A stretch of DNA of 64,000 nucleotides from Actinomadura sp. HBU206391 (GTDB lineage Bacteria; Actinomycetota; Actinomycetes; Streptosporangiales; Streptosporangiaceae), in the NCBI RefSeq assembly GCF_014323665.1, contig NZ_JABVEB010000001.1:1-64000 (forward strand), given 5' to 3'. Each line of letters starts with the position of its first letter. Position 1 is the first letter of the stretch. The notes below the pieces were generated by a model, which worked only from the letters and a program-made list of their open reading frames with translations, made no database searches and was not told the origin of the DNA. The position numbers and the translations under genes were made by a program. Of this stretch, positions 44,795 through 53,103 are shown in pieces.

Positions 44795-45478
44795 CGGTGG
44801 GCCTGGTCCTTTCGAGTGGAGAAAGTTACGGGATGTGCCGGGAACGCCTACGCCGTAGGGGGTTCCAGCGTGCTCATCGCCGCATAGTCAGGGTACGTTC
44901 CGCGTTGCATGAACGGGAGGCTACCTGTGAACCGCATCGGTTGATACGCGTTGCGTGGTCGCTGGAGGTAAAGGGAAGCGTTGAGAAGAGATGGCGCACC
45001 GTCGCCGCGCGGGTCCGGTTTGGGCACATCGACAGAGGGATTCGCAACGATCAAAGGGACAAACCTACTCACCCTTTACCTAATCCGACCGTCTGTTCGA
45101 CACGCTCCGTGTTGTCCTAGCTGACCTGCGGAACGTTCGTGGAGTTTCGCCGACTTGAGTGACCGGCTGGTCGCCGGTCCGGATCTTCACCTGTGAGGTT
45201 CACTCGCCAAGCACCGGCAAAACTCGGCAGAACTCGCGAGAGTCCGACTTGCGATCAGTGGCGTATGCGACCATGCATCGATCTTGAATGCTAATCATGC
45301 ACGACACGCGGAACAGGTAGTTGCGCCGAGAGGCGACGGAGGCCAGAGTGGGTATTGCTCCTCATGGTGCCCATGGGAAGCACGCGAAGGCCCGGCCGGT
45401 GCGCCAAACACCGGCCGGGCCAGACGCGGAACACCTGAAAACCGCCCCTAGCAAGGCAGAGCAAACAGGAGACCGCAC
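44795..45478. promoter_or_regulatory. 680-base divergent control region between repressor and early operon
   Basis: No supportable gene. Local AT content is higher than in the flanking genes. Short repeated elements such as GCACCGGCAAAACTCGGCAGAACTCGCGAGAG (overlapping CTCGGCA/CTCGCGA units near 45210-45242) and AAAGGGACA...CCCTTTACC near 45052-45078 are visible and could be operators of the neighbouring repressor. The exact promoters are not resolved. Confidence 0.45.
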
Positions 45479-45793
45479 GTGCAAGGTTCGCACGCTCAGG
45501 CGTGGCCCTCAAGCCGCCCCGCCTACTCACCCGGCCACACTCGGCCTCACCAGGACACACGCGCGCAGCGCGATGAGGTCCCCGTCAGCCCCGAGGCGCG
45601 GCTACTCAAGCCCGCCGACGTCTGGAACGCGCTGGGCTGTTCCGGCGAGACCGTCCGCCGCATGATCCGAGATGGACGCCTCGAAGCCGTCGACCTCGGC
45701 CAGCCCGGTACCCCCGCGCCGGCGCGTCCGCGAGTCGGCGCTGATCGCATATGTCGCGGTCTCGCCCATGTGCAGCCGGAAGGTGCCCGATGA
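45479..45793 (+). CDS. Excisionase-like HTH protein, possibly frameshifted at its end
   Basis: 104 residues from a GTG preceded by CAGGAG. The HTH reads RLLKPADVWNALGCSGETVRRMIRDGRLEAVDLG. After the CCCCC run near 45715 the product reads APARPRVGADRIC; with one C fewer it would read RRRVRESALIAYVAV, the expected excisionase ending. As it stands the stop overlaps the next start (ATGA), so the present frame may nonetheless be used. Confidence 0.6.
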   Translation: MQGSHAQAWPSSRPAYSPGHTRPHQDTRAQRDEVPVSPEARLLKPADVWNALGCSGETVRRMIRDGRLEAVDLGQPGTPAPARPRVGADRICRGLAHVQPEGAR

Positions 45794-46089
45794 GCCCGCG
45801 CGCTCGGCTGTTCACCGCCGACGAGGTCTCCGACGCGCTCCAGATCAGCAAGCGGTCGCTGCAGAAGATGTGCGCTGAGCGGCGGATCCCGTTCGTGATG
45901 ATCTCCGGGTCGTACCGGGTTTCGGACACCCACGTCGAGGCGATCATCGCGACGTTCGAGGTCCAGCCCGGCCCGGTCGAGCGGAAGGCGGCACCACGCC
46001 GTCGCACCGCCCAGCCGCCGGCCGCGCCCGAATCCGGCGTCACGCACCTGCGCGCCAGGAGGCCACGCCGCACTGCGGCGTCCGCCTGA
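45790..46089 (+). CDS. Helix-turn-helix protein
   Basis: 99 residues from the ATG at 45790. FTADEVSDALQISKRSLQKMCAERRIPFVMISGSYRVSD is a MerR/excisionase-type HTH with the wing. A basic Pro/Arg-rich tail follows. Translational overlap with the preceding HTH gene suggests a pair acting on the same DNA. Confidence 0.75.
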   Translation: MSPRARLFTADEVSDALQISKRSLQKMCAERRIPFVMISGSYRVSDTHVEAIIATFEVQPGPVERKAAPRRRTAQPPAAPESGVTHLRARRPRRTAASA

Positions 46090-46127
46090 CCCTCCGAAAC
46101 CGTCCTTTCTACGTCTCGGGGGTACCC

Positions 46128-46907
46128 GTGGGCGGCAGCCTGCCTACTTCAGTCCAACCATTCCGCTTCCCCATCACTGACCAGCCGATCCGAACCGTCC
46201 TCGTCGACGGGGAGCCGTGGTTCGTCGCGGCCGACGTCTGCGCGATCCTCGCGATCGGCAATCCAAGCCAGGCCGTCAGCTACCTCGACGATGACGAGCG
46301 CGACACCACCCTCATCAGTAGTGAGGGTGGCCAGCAGCGGCCCGTCAACATCATCAACGAGTCCGACCTCTACTCGTTGATCCTCCGCTCGCGGAAGCCC
46401 GAGGCCCGGGCCTTCAAGCGGTGGATCACGGCCGAGGTCCTGCCCGCGATCCGGCGGACCGGCGGCTACGCGACCACCGGGTTCCAGATTCCCCGCAGCT
46501 TCGCGGAGGCGCTGGAGCTCGCGGCGCAGCAGGCCCGGGAGCTGGAGACCAGCCGGAACACGATCCAGGAGCTGGAGCCAGCCGCTGCGGCGTGGGATGT
46601 CCTGGCCAGCGCGACAGGCGACTACTCGCTGCGCGAGGCCGCGCACATCCTGAACCGCGACCCGGCCATCAGCTCGGGTCAGAACCGGCTTATGCGGAGC
46701 CTCCGCGCGCTGGGGATGGTCGACCGCCGGGGCATCCCGTACGCCAAGCACTCGGCCCACCTGGTCGAGCGCACGACCAGCTACGAGCACCCGCGAACCA
46801 AGGAGCCGAAGCTCAGCACCCAGATCCGGATCACGGTCCAGGGGCTCCGGTACCTGCACAAGCGGCTCGGTGGGACGTCCCCGCTCGACCTCGACGGGGA
46901 GGCGTAA
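46128..46907 (+). CDS. Phage antirepressor (BRO-N / KilA-C type)
   Basis: 259 residues. The BRO-N domain is recognisable: DGEPWFVAADVCAILAIGNPSQAVSYLDDDER, ESDLYSLILRSRKPEARAFKRWITAEVLPAIRRTGGY (motif blocks WFVAADVC, SYLDDDE, SDLYSLILRSRKPEA, FKRWITAEVLPAIR). The C-terminal KilA-C-like part contains YSLREAAHILN and LRALGMVDR. Such proteins counteract phage repressors. It is coupled to the next gene by TAATG. Confidence 0.88.
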   Translation: MGGSLPTSVQPFRFPITDQPIRTVLVDGEPWFVAADVCAILAIGNPSQAVSYLDDDERDTTLISSEGGQQRPVNIINESDLYSLILRSRKPEARAFKRWITAEVLPAIRRTGGYATTGFQIPRSFAEALELAAQQARELETSRNTIQELEPAAAAWDVLASATGDYSLREAAHILNRDPAISSGQNRLMRSLRALGMVDRRGIPYAKHSAHLVERTTSYEHPRTKEPKLSTQIRITVQGLRYLHKRLGGTSPLDLDGEA

Positions 46908-47797
46908 TGCCGTCGATCCGCGCGGCCGACCCGGAGAAGGGCGGGTACGTCCTGCTCAGCAACGTCTGCGCCCGCGACAGACGCCTCTCCGGACTCGCGC
47001 GCGGCATCGTCTACATCATCCTGTCGTGGCCACCCGACTGGGAATTCACGATCGACTGGCTGATGGCGGAGATGACCGAGGGCCGCCGGGCCATCTCACT
47101 CGCGCTGAAGGAGCTGGAGGAGCACGGCTACCTCCGGCGCACCAAGAAGTCGCTCGGCCGGGGGAAGTGGGAATGGGACCAGGTCCTGAGTGACGAGCCG
47201 CTCGCGCCCGCCAAGACGCAGGTTACGACGTCCGGCCCATCTACGTCCGACGAATCATCGTCCGACGAAGTTACGTACGACGATAACCGCGCGGACGAAA
47301 CGACCTCGGGAAACACCCAGGTCGTTTCGAACGACCGGTTTTCGTCGGACGATAACCGGCCCGATATCCGTAAGACGGTTCTTCCGAAGACGGTTACCAA
47401 AGACGAAAGCAAGCAGGCCAGCGCGGGCGGACCACCCGAGTTCGCGCTCCCGCTGATCAACGCCATCCAGGCGCGTGGGCTCGTCGGCATCCGCTGGGCG
47501 CTCGACGGCCAATGGGCGCTCGTCCAGTCGCTGATCGAGTCCAAGGGCCTCGCGGCCATGACCGAGTATGCCGTCCGCGCCGCCGCCACCACCGAGAACG
47601 CAGGCAAGCCCGTCCACTCCGCGAAGTACTTCCTCGGCGGATGGCGCGAACTCCCGCCCAAGCCACTCGACGGCACCGCCCCAGCCGGACTCCGCCTCGC
47701 CGGGAGCGCGCCCCGACTCACGCCACAGCAGCAGGCCGAAGCAGACATGGTCCAGCGCCAGATGCAGCGGGCCAGAGCCAGAGAGGCACGATCATGA
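46907..47797 (+). CDS. Phage replication-initiation-type winged-helix protein
   Basis: 296 residues. The N-terminal region LSNVCARDRRLSGLARGIVYIILSWPPDW and MTEGRRAISLALKELEEHGYLRRTKK is the DnaD/replisome-organiser-like winged helix of actinophages. A long Ser/Thr/Asp-rich linker follows, then a C-terminal helical domain (PVHSAKYFLGGWRELP). It would recruit replication proteins to the element's origin. Overlaps neighbours at both ends. Confidence 0.72.
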   Translation: MPSIRAADPEKGGYVLLSNVCARDRRLSGLARGIVYIILSWPPDWEFTIDWLMAEMTEGRRAISLALKELEEHGYLRRTKKSLGRGKWEWDQVLSDEPLAPAKTQVTTSGPSTSDESSSDEVTYDDNRADETTSGNTQVVSNDRFSSDDNRPDIRKTVLPKTVTKDESKQASAGGPPEFALPLINAIQARGLVGIRWALDGQWALVQSLIESKGLAAMTEYAVRAAATTENAGKPVHSAKYFLGGWRELPPKPLDGTAPAGLRLAGSAPRLTPQQQAEADMVQRQMQRARAREARS

Positions 47798-48570
47798 CCC
47801 CGAGCGACTCCGTGCTGCTCGTCCAGTACGTGAAGGCACTGTGCCCGCAGCAGAAGATCGCCGAGTACACGCCGGACGCGTGGTTCGACGTCCTCGCCAG
47901 GTACCCGCTCGCCGACTGCCAGCAGGCCGTCCAGAACCGGGTCTCCGCCGGGCACGCCTTCGTTGCGGTCGGCGAGATCATCGGCGAAGTGAAGCGGATC
48001 CGGGCCAACCGCCTGAGTGACAGCGTCCGCGCGACCCAGCCGCCCGCCGGTGGGGTCGACGAGCGCACCTACCGCACCGCGCTCCGCCGAATCGTGAGGG
48101 AGATCGGAGACGGCCAGACCCCGTTCCACGCCCTCGAGGCCGGCGACACCCGCCAGCCCACCGAGCGGCCTACGGACTACCGCAAGCTGCGGCAGGCATG
48201 GGATGCCGAGCAGAAGGCCAAGAAGGAAGCAGCCCGCGCGGCGGCCGAGGCCCGGATCGCCGAGCAGGACGCCGCCCGCGCCGCCCATCAGGAGTACATC
48301 GACGCCGAGGGTCTGCTCCTCATCCTGGAACCCGAGGCGCAGGCCGCCGCCTACCGCCAGGCGCGAGAGGAACTGGGCCCGGAGGCATCCACGGAGGAAC
48401 TCGCCATCCGGGCCGTCAAGGTCGCCGACCACTCCAGGGGCGCGCCCATCGAGCCCAGCGCGTACATGCGAGACGGCCTCGCCCGCCGTGGCTGCCCCAA
48501 CGGATGCGAGTTCGGGTACCACGAACCACCCTGCCCGCACTACGTCGACGCCGCCGCGAGCACGCGATGA
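47794..48570 (+). CDS. Hypothetical phage/AICE protein with terminal zinc-binding motif
   Basis: 258 residues from the ATG at 47794 (ATGA overlap). The N-terminal domain (VQYVKALCPQQKIAEYTPDAWFDVLARYPLADCQQAV) resembles small replication-loader proteins found after such winged-helix genes. An Ala/Arg/Glu-rich coiled coil follows, and the end has C-x3-C...C-x-H type residues (RGCPNGCEFGYHEPPCPHY). A replication-loader role is suggested by position only. Confidence 0.68.
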   Translation: MTPSDSVLLVQYVKALCPQQKIAEYTPDAWFDVLARYPLADCQQAVQNRVSAGHAFVAVGEIIGEVKRIRANRLSDSVRATQPPAGGVDERTYRTALRRIVREIGDGQTPFHALEAGDTRQPTERPTDYRKLRQAWDAEQKAKKEAARAAAEARIAEQDAARAAHQEYIDAEGLLLILEPEAQAAAYRQAREELGPEASTEELAIRAVKVADHSRGAPIEPSAYMRDGLARRGCPNGCEFGYHEPPCPHYVDAAASTR

Positions 48571-48793
48571 ACCGGCGCCCCAACCGAGACGCCGTCCTGG
48601 CGTACCGAGACCTCGCTGAACGCCTCGTCAGCCGCCGATCAGCTTCAAGCAACGCAGCCAGTGGAACGGGTTCGTCCCGCCCGAGCAGTGGCGCGAGCAG
48701 CACAACCCCTGTCCCCGCCGGGCAGCGCTCGCCGAGCTCGTCGACGAGGCCCACGCCCGCGACGCCGCCCACACACAGGCCAAGAGCGCATGA
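48567..48793 (+). pseudogene. Small phage-type gene, frameshifted
   Basis: ATG 48567 starts MNRRPNRDAVLAYRDLAERL. After about 25 codons the conserved-looking sequence continues in another frame: ISFKQRSQWNGFVPPEQWRE, then LAELVDEAHARDAAH, ending at a TGA at 48791-48793 that overlaps the next ATG. The downstream frame has a stop immediately before it and no start, so a single-base indel near 48630 explains both halves. Confidence 0.6.
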
Positions 48794-49223
48794 CCACCCG
48801 AGAGGAGCGGACCGTGACCCAGCCTGACAACATGGCCGACAGGACACGAGACGGCAAAGGCCGGTTCGACTGTGACCCGGCCACCGCAGAGAGGGACGCG
48901 CGGGCGGCCGCTCTCCGAGGCCGATCGATGACCTACCAGGCGATCGGGGATGCGCTCGGGATCTCCCGGCAGTCAGCTTTCGACGCCGTCCACCGGGCGC
49001 CCAGCGACACGATGGAGGAGCCGGCCGCCGCCGCCCGGGCATTGGAACTGCAGAAGCTCGACGCTGCGGAGCGGACCGTCCTGGAGGGCTTGGAGCGCGA
49101 GCACGTGACCGCCTGCCCACGGGAAGATCGTGCGGCGCGAGGTTGGGTTCGAGCGCGACGATGACGGCGAGATCCTGCGGGACGGGGAGGGCAAGCCCGT
49201 CCCGAAGTACGAGGACCTTGCAG
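48790..49223 (+). pseudogene. HTH phage protein (small-terminase-like), frameshifted and truncated
   Basis: From ATG 48790 the protein contains CDPATAERDARAAALRGRSMTYQAIGDALGISRQSAFDAV, an HTH (blocks ALRGRSMTYQAIGDALGIS and RQSAFDAV), and a helical region KLDAAERTVLEGLEREHVT. At about 49122 the frame is lost; the expected continuation HGKIVRREVGFERDDDGEIL, then GKPVPKYEDL is present in the next frame. It ends at 49223, where an unrelated pseudogene begins. Confidence 0.7.
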
Positions 49224-49229
49224 GCCGCA

Positions 49230-49445
49230 CAAGGTGTCGACATCCGCCTACATGAAACGGTTCTCTACAATTCGATGTACTACGTCGATGAGGATCTAAT
49301 GATCAACCCTCATATCTAAGGCATCCCCGCGTCCCAGGCACCCGTCCTCCACCTGCGCATGACAACAAATGAGGGATTGGCAGGCACGTACCTAGAAAGC
49401 TATGAACAAGTCTGGTTGAGCTCATCGCCGCCCCCTCTCTGCTAA
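49230..49445 (+). pseudogene. 3' fragment of a third HTH/PLD regulator, with nonsense codon
   Basis: Reads QGVDIRLHETVLYNSMYYVD, then DLMINPHI, a TAA stop, GIPASQAPVLHLRM, and TYLESYEQVW. This matches the last ~70 residues of the proteins at 35268 and 42675, where the stop position is Tyr. The N-terminal two-thirds are missing. It is less GC-rich than the intact copies. Confidence 0.8.
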
Positions 49446-49638
49446 GAGAGCAGTACGGAGCGTAATTTATTCTCCCGAGCGGCCAGCTATTGGATCAACC
49501 GTGACCAGAAGTGGCCTTCAAGTCGGGTCGACAACAAGCATGTCAATGAGTTGATACCATTAAGATTAGCCTAATATCCTGGACGGTATTCGCTAAGATC
49601 GCTATACGATACCCGCAGTGCAATTAGAAGGCGCATTC

Positions 49639-50247
49639 ATGACTCAAGAAAATGATATATCTCGACGCATTATTACCGATGGATCGCGGGGTATGCAATC
49701 CTTGCTCCGTCATATGTCGAACGCTGCGGTACATCTGCGAGTCGATGAGTCTCCAAAGGATTATGCCTCCCGCAGAGACGAGGTACTCAGCGAGTACGTT
49801 ACCGCTATAGCCGAAGCTGTTGCTGGGTATGACGCGTTTGATGTCATTGAGCTGATGCGACAGATGGAGGTACCGTTCGTTCTTTCAGGCCATCGTGAGA
49901 GCGAACACGAAGGCCTGGCGGCCATCATAGAGATAGTTACTCTAGTCCTACTTGCTCGGGGGTCGAGAGATCCATCCACACCTGGACACGAAGGACCTAC
50001 CCCCAATCACATCGTGGATGAGCTACATCGTCACGCTTCAGCGATTCTCCAAGTTGGCGCTTTCTCCCTGCTCATGGATGGCGACAGCGAGAAATATGGA
50101 CCGCTAACCCGACTTTCGTCCCATTATCGATCAAGCGAGCTTTTCGTGCGTTACAAGCAATACGCTCACATCCATGACAAATTCAACGAACAGCTCTTTG
50201 ATGCAGGGCCCAATAAAAGAAGAATTGGCGAGTGTACTTGGCTTTAA
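49639..50247 (+). CDS. Nuclease-like large protein, segment 1 (N-terminal), ends by frameshift
   Basis: ATG 49639 (GAAGG eight bases upstream) opens ~190 residues of helical sequence: MTQENDISRRIITDGSR, DVIELMRQMEVPFVLSGHRE, EIVTLVLLARGSRDPSTPG, HRHASAILQVGAFSLLMDGD. From 50213 the frame runs into unrelated residues and a stop. Removing one C from the CCC at ~50212 would join FNEQLFDAGP directly to IKEELASVLGFNY of the next segment. Strong AT-leaning codon use unlike the flanks. Function of this part is unknown. Confidence 0.6.
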   Translation: MTQENDISRRIITDGSRGMQSLLRHMSNAAVHLRVDESPKDYASRRDEVLSEYVTAIAEAVAGYDAFDVIELMRQMEVPFVLSGHRESEHEGLAAIIEIVTLVLLARGSRDPSTPGHEGPTPNHIVDELHRHASAILQVGAFSLLMDGDSEKYGPLTRLSSHYRSSELFVRYKQYAHIHDKFNEQLFDAGPNKRRIGECTWL

Positions 50248-51235
50248 TTACGCACAGTTTGTGGGCATTCGCGAATCGATTCGCGAGGTTTACCTTGACA
50301 ACCTACAAATGTGTCTAAGTGAACTTGGTGAGGTGACCGAAGACTGGGAGGTAGGCGGCCGCAGCAATCAACGGCCAGATGAGATCGAGCGAGGTCGCAA
50401 GGCTGCCACTGATGTTTTCATATACCCAGGATCACGAGCGGCGTTCACAGCAGAGGAGCTTGCAGAGCGAACAGGCACGGAGGTCTCTGTCGTGGCAACG
50501 GTACTTGACCTGTTCAGCACAAACTTCGCAACCTGCGATCCAGTTGATTCGGTGCGACACTTCCTGGACGGGGAAGGTCCCTTTTTCCGTGCCAGCCTGA
50601 TCAGTGACGGCGCAGGCAACTTTGTGACCCTAAGCATGCCTATTGGCACGGACTGCTTTCGTCACATCGTGGAAGGAGCACTCAAAGAGACGCCAATGTG
50701 GGCAAGATACGACCGCCAGCGGACAAGGATTAGCGAAACCCTATCCGTCGAGTACCTCGAGACCATCCTTCAAACGAAGGCAACAAAAACCGGGTTTAAA
50801 TACTACGCACCAAAGAAAAATATTCCTGTGGCTAGGCTCACCAGCGCGGCCACGGACATCACATCTATTGGGAAAGAGGTAGAGGCAGACGCGCTCTTCC
50901 TCATCGAGGATGTAGCCATCTGTGTCGAAGTAAAGGGCCGCAGCATCTCCGATGGTGCCAAACGCGGCCATGTCGGCCGGCTATCTACGGATCTTGAAAG
51001 AACGATCGGCGAAGCGACCCTTCAGGCACACCGACTGGAAGCGTTGATTGAACAGAACCAAGGTCTTTGGCAAGCTGATCGGACCTGGCTAAGCCTCGAT
51101 CACGTGCGGGAGATCCGGTCAATCGCAGTATGCCTTGACGACATGGGCCCTCTGGCCACAGCGCTAGACGAACTCATCCGAAGTGACATTATCGGGATGC
51201 AAAATTCGCATGGATCGTCTCTCTGCACGATCTAG
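50174..51235 (+). CDS. Nuclease-like large protein, segment 2 (PD-(D/E)XK-like core)
   Basis: The meaningful sequence starts at about 50213 (IKEELASVLGFNYAQFVG) and continues for ~330 residues. It contains FTAEELAERTGTEVSVVATVL (helical) and a nuclease-like core EADALFLIEDVAICVEVKGRS, which fits the D-x(n)-E-x-K pattern of restriction-type nucleases. The last ~10 residues (GMQNSHGSSLCTI) are out of frame. The true continuation KFAWIVSLHDLAIIATMLD is in the next frame, one base missing near 51205. The ATG at 50174 is an artefact of the first frameshift. Confidence 0.6.
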   Translation: MTNSTNSSLMQGPIKEELASVLGFNYAQFVGIRESIREVYLDNLQMCLSELGEVTEDWEVGGRSNQRPDEIERGRKAATDVFIYPGSRAAFTAEELAERTGTEVSVVATVLDLFSTNFATCDPVDSVRHFLDGEGPFFRASLISDGAGNFVTLSMPIGTDCFRHIVEGALKETPMWARYDRQRTRISETLSVEYLETILQTKATKTGFKYYAPKKNIPVARLTSAATDITSIGKEVEADALFLIEDVAICVEVKGRSISDGAKRGHVGRLSTDLERTIGEATLQAHRLEALIEQNQGLWQADRTWLSLDHVREIRSIAVCLDDMGPLATALDELIRSDIIGMQNSHGSSLCTI

Positions 51236-51249
51236 CCATCATCGCTACT

Positions 51250-52095
51250 ATGCTAGATCACCCAGCAGAGTTCCTTTTGTACCTAAGGCGCCGCACAGGG
51301 TCTGATGTCTCCAAAAAGTTTGTAGCCCAAGACGAGCTTGATCTTTTCATGCTTTTTCTCAACGGCGGGCTATACGTCGAACCCGATCCGGATAAGGTAA
51401 GTGAGACGCACCCTATGTCCGGCAAACCCACTGCTGCCGATCGCAAGCGGTACAGGCGAGCAAGCGTCCCGACACGAGTCCATACCCACACCGATCCTCT
51501 GGATGCTTGGGTCTACTTCCAAGAGGGCTCAAGTACTGAGGAAGTCCCCAAGCCTGCGTTTGCAGCTAGCAGCTCAGTGCTTAAGGTCATTGATTTTCTG
51601 CAAAAGGACAGGAAACCAGGGTGGTTTCGATTCGGATCCGATCTGTTGAACCTCGCATCGGATGCACAGAAGGCGTTGACAGACGGTATCAGTAGGACGA
51701 TCACATCGACGCGATCCGACCATGCACCGCACTCGCTACTCCATTGCTACGCAGGAGCGTGGGGCTTTCCAATCCTCATCATCTACTCGTGTCCACGAGG
51801 AATGGAAGGGGAAGAAGCACGTCGGCGCATGGGCGCCTATCTTATGGCTAAGAAGCACCAACTACGCTCAGATAGAGCATTGGGCCTTCTCGTTGATGAA
51901 GCTGCTAACTTCATCGCAGTCCACTATCACAACGAACTTTCTCAAAACGATCCAGAACTTGACCAGCTCGTCATAGATATGGGCCTCGTCCCCCCAGAAA
52001 GAATGGGGAGAGTCATACCGCCGTCTGCGCACAGATCGACCCATAGGCTGCGAGGGAAGAAGGGTAATAAAGGTAAAAAGCCTAAGCGTCGTTAG
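51250..52095 (+). CDS. Nuclease-like large protein, segment 3 (C-terminal)
   Basis: The frame is open from about 51205 and the conserved-looking sequence begins there: WIVSLHDLAIIATMLDHPAEFLLYLRRRTGSD, then DELDLFMLFLNGGLYVEPDPDKV (blocks WIVSLHDL, FLLYLRRRTG, DELDLFMLFLNGGLY). This tail is found at the end of large nuclease-like proteins in diverse bacteria. It ends with a very basic Lys/Arg-rich segment (RGKKGNKGKKPKRR). With segments 1 and 2 it makes one protein of about 820 residues. Start at 51250 is formal only. Confidence 0.6.
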   Translation: MLDHPAEFLLYLRRRTGSDVSKKFVAQDELDLFMLFLNGGLYVEPDPDKVSETHPMSGKPTAADRKRYRRASVPTRVHTHTDPLDAWVYFQEGSSTEEVPKPAFAASSSVLKVIDFLQKDRKPGWFRFGSDLLNLASDAQKALTDGISRTITSTRSDHAPHSLLHCYAGAWGFPILIIYSCPRGMEGEEARRRMGAYLMAKKHQLRSDRALGLLVDEAANFIAVHYHNELSQNDPELDQLVIDMGLVPPERMGRVIPPSAHRSTHRLRGKKGNKGKKPKRR

Positions 52096-52311
52096 TCTTA
52101 CTACGAATTTAGGCGCTCCCAGCATCATTAGGCCTTCGAATGAGCCGATGAGTGCCAGGGCCGGCCAGGTGCTGATCAACGCGCCGATGACGCCGTGGTT
52201 CAGGCCGTGCGCATGCCGCGTCGTAGGACATGCGGCTGCGTACTTGAGCGTGGAGTCGCAAGGCCAGGAGGCTGGTTGCCGGGTCGAGCAACCAGCGCAG
52301 AGCGGATAGCT

Positions 52312-53103
52312 TCATCGAGCTGTACCCGTCTCGGCAATTCGGGATGGCTCCCCCTCGTCACCACCACTATCGGTTGAGTCAGCGGCTGCTGGTCCGCTCG
52401 ACATCAGCCAGGGAGCGTCGCCCCATCCCATTTGGTCCAGGACGGTGCGGACGGTGGTCATGAAGCGTGCGTGCTGCCCCGGGTCATCGCCCAGTTTCTC
52501 CCAGATGTACAGGAGGGTTTGGGCCATGCGTTCGGCCTTGGCCTGTATGTCGTCAGCCGCGCCGACCAACGGGAGGATCTTGTTTTTGAAGGCGTCCCAG
52601 TCGAGGGATTCCAGATCGTCCAGGTGGCGATCGAGCCACCAGATGCGCGTTGCGTCCGGCTTGTCGAAGACCGCCTGTCTGAACCGTTCTCGGCGCTCGT
52701 GCTCCTGCTCGACCTGTAGTGTCACCCCACGCAGAGCGTCTTGGTATTTCTGGGCCCGGTCCGCATCCTGCTCTGTGAGCGTCAGGGTGACGCGTGCCTT
52801 CAGCCAGAGGCCAGGAGTGTCTTCGACGGTGTGCCAGTGAGTTGCTGCGAGAGTGAGGCGTTCCTGCGCGGTGTCGAGCTGTTCGGGCATGTGACGCTGG
52901 GTGATGCCGCGGCCGAGTTCGTCCAGGGCGAGTCGTGCGGCGGCTCGCGCGGTGGCTGTGTCGCTGGCCTTGAAGTTGGCTCGTGGCCCGTAGGTGAGTG
53001 TGCCGCGGGCGCAGAAGCGGATTCCGGGCAGACGTGTGGGCCACTGGGCCTGAATCCGACTGCGCCGGCGGCTCCACCACGGGCCCGGTCCGTCGGTCGT
53101 CAA
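52312..53103 (-). CDS. Hypothetical helical protein of the cyclase operon
   Basis: 263 residues from a TTG at 53103 overlapping the NTPase stop (TTGA). No TM helix. An N-terminal part (LTYGPRANFKASDTATARAA, LALDELGRGITQRHMPEQL) and a long helical region (DADRAQKYQDALRGVTLQVEQEHERRERFR, split here as AQKYQDALRGVTL and QVEQEHERRERFR) are followed by a Trp-rich block (WWLDRHLDDLESLDWDAF). I do not recognise a family. Tight coupling implies it acts with the NTPase. Confidence 0.68.
   Translation of the reverse strand: MTTDGPGPWWSRRRSRIQAQWPTRLPGIRFCARGTLTYGPRANFKASDTATARAAARLALDELGRGITQRHMPEQLDTAQERLTLAATHWHTVEDTPGLWLKARVTLTLTEQDADRAQKYQDALRGVTLQVEQEHERRERFRQAVFDKPDATRIWWLDRHLDDLESLDWDAFKNKILPLVGAADDIQAKAERMAQTLLYIWEKLGDDPGQHARFMTTVRTVLDQMGWGDAPWLMSSGPAAADSTDSGGDEGEPSRIAETGTAR

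Noticed and set aside
52096-52311. Possible gene between the nuclease-like protein and the cyclase operon
   Set aside because: Only short frames without start signals; treated as the junction between the low-GC island and the GC-rich operon.
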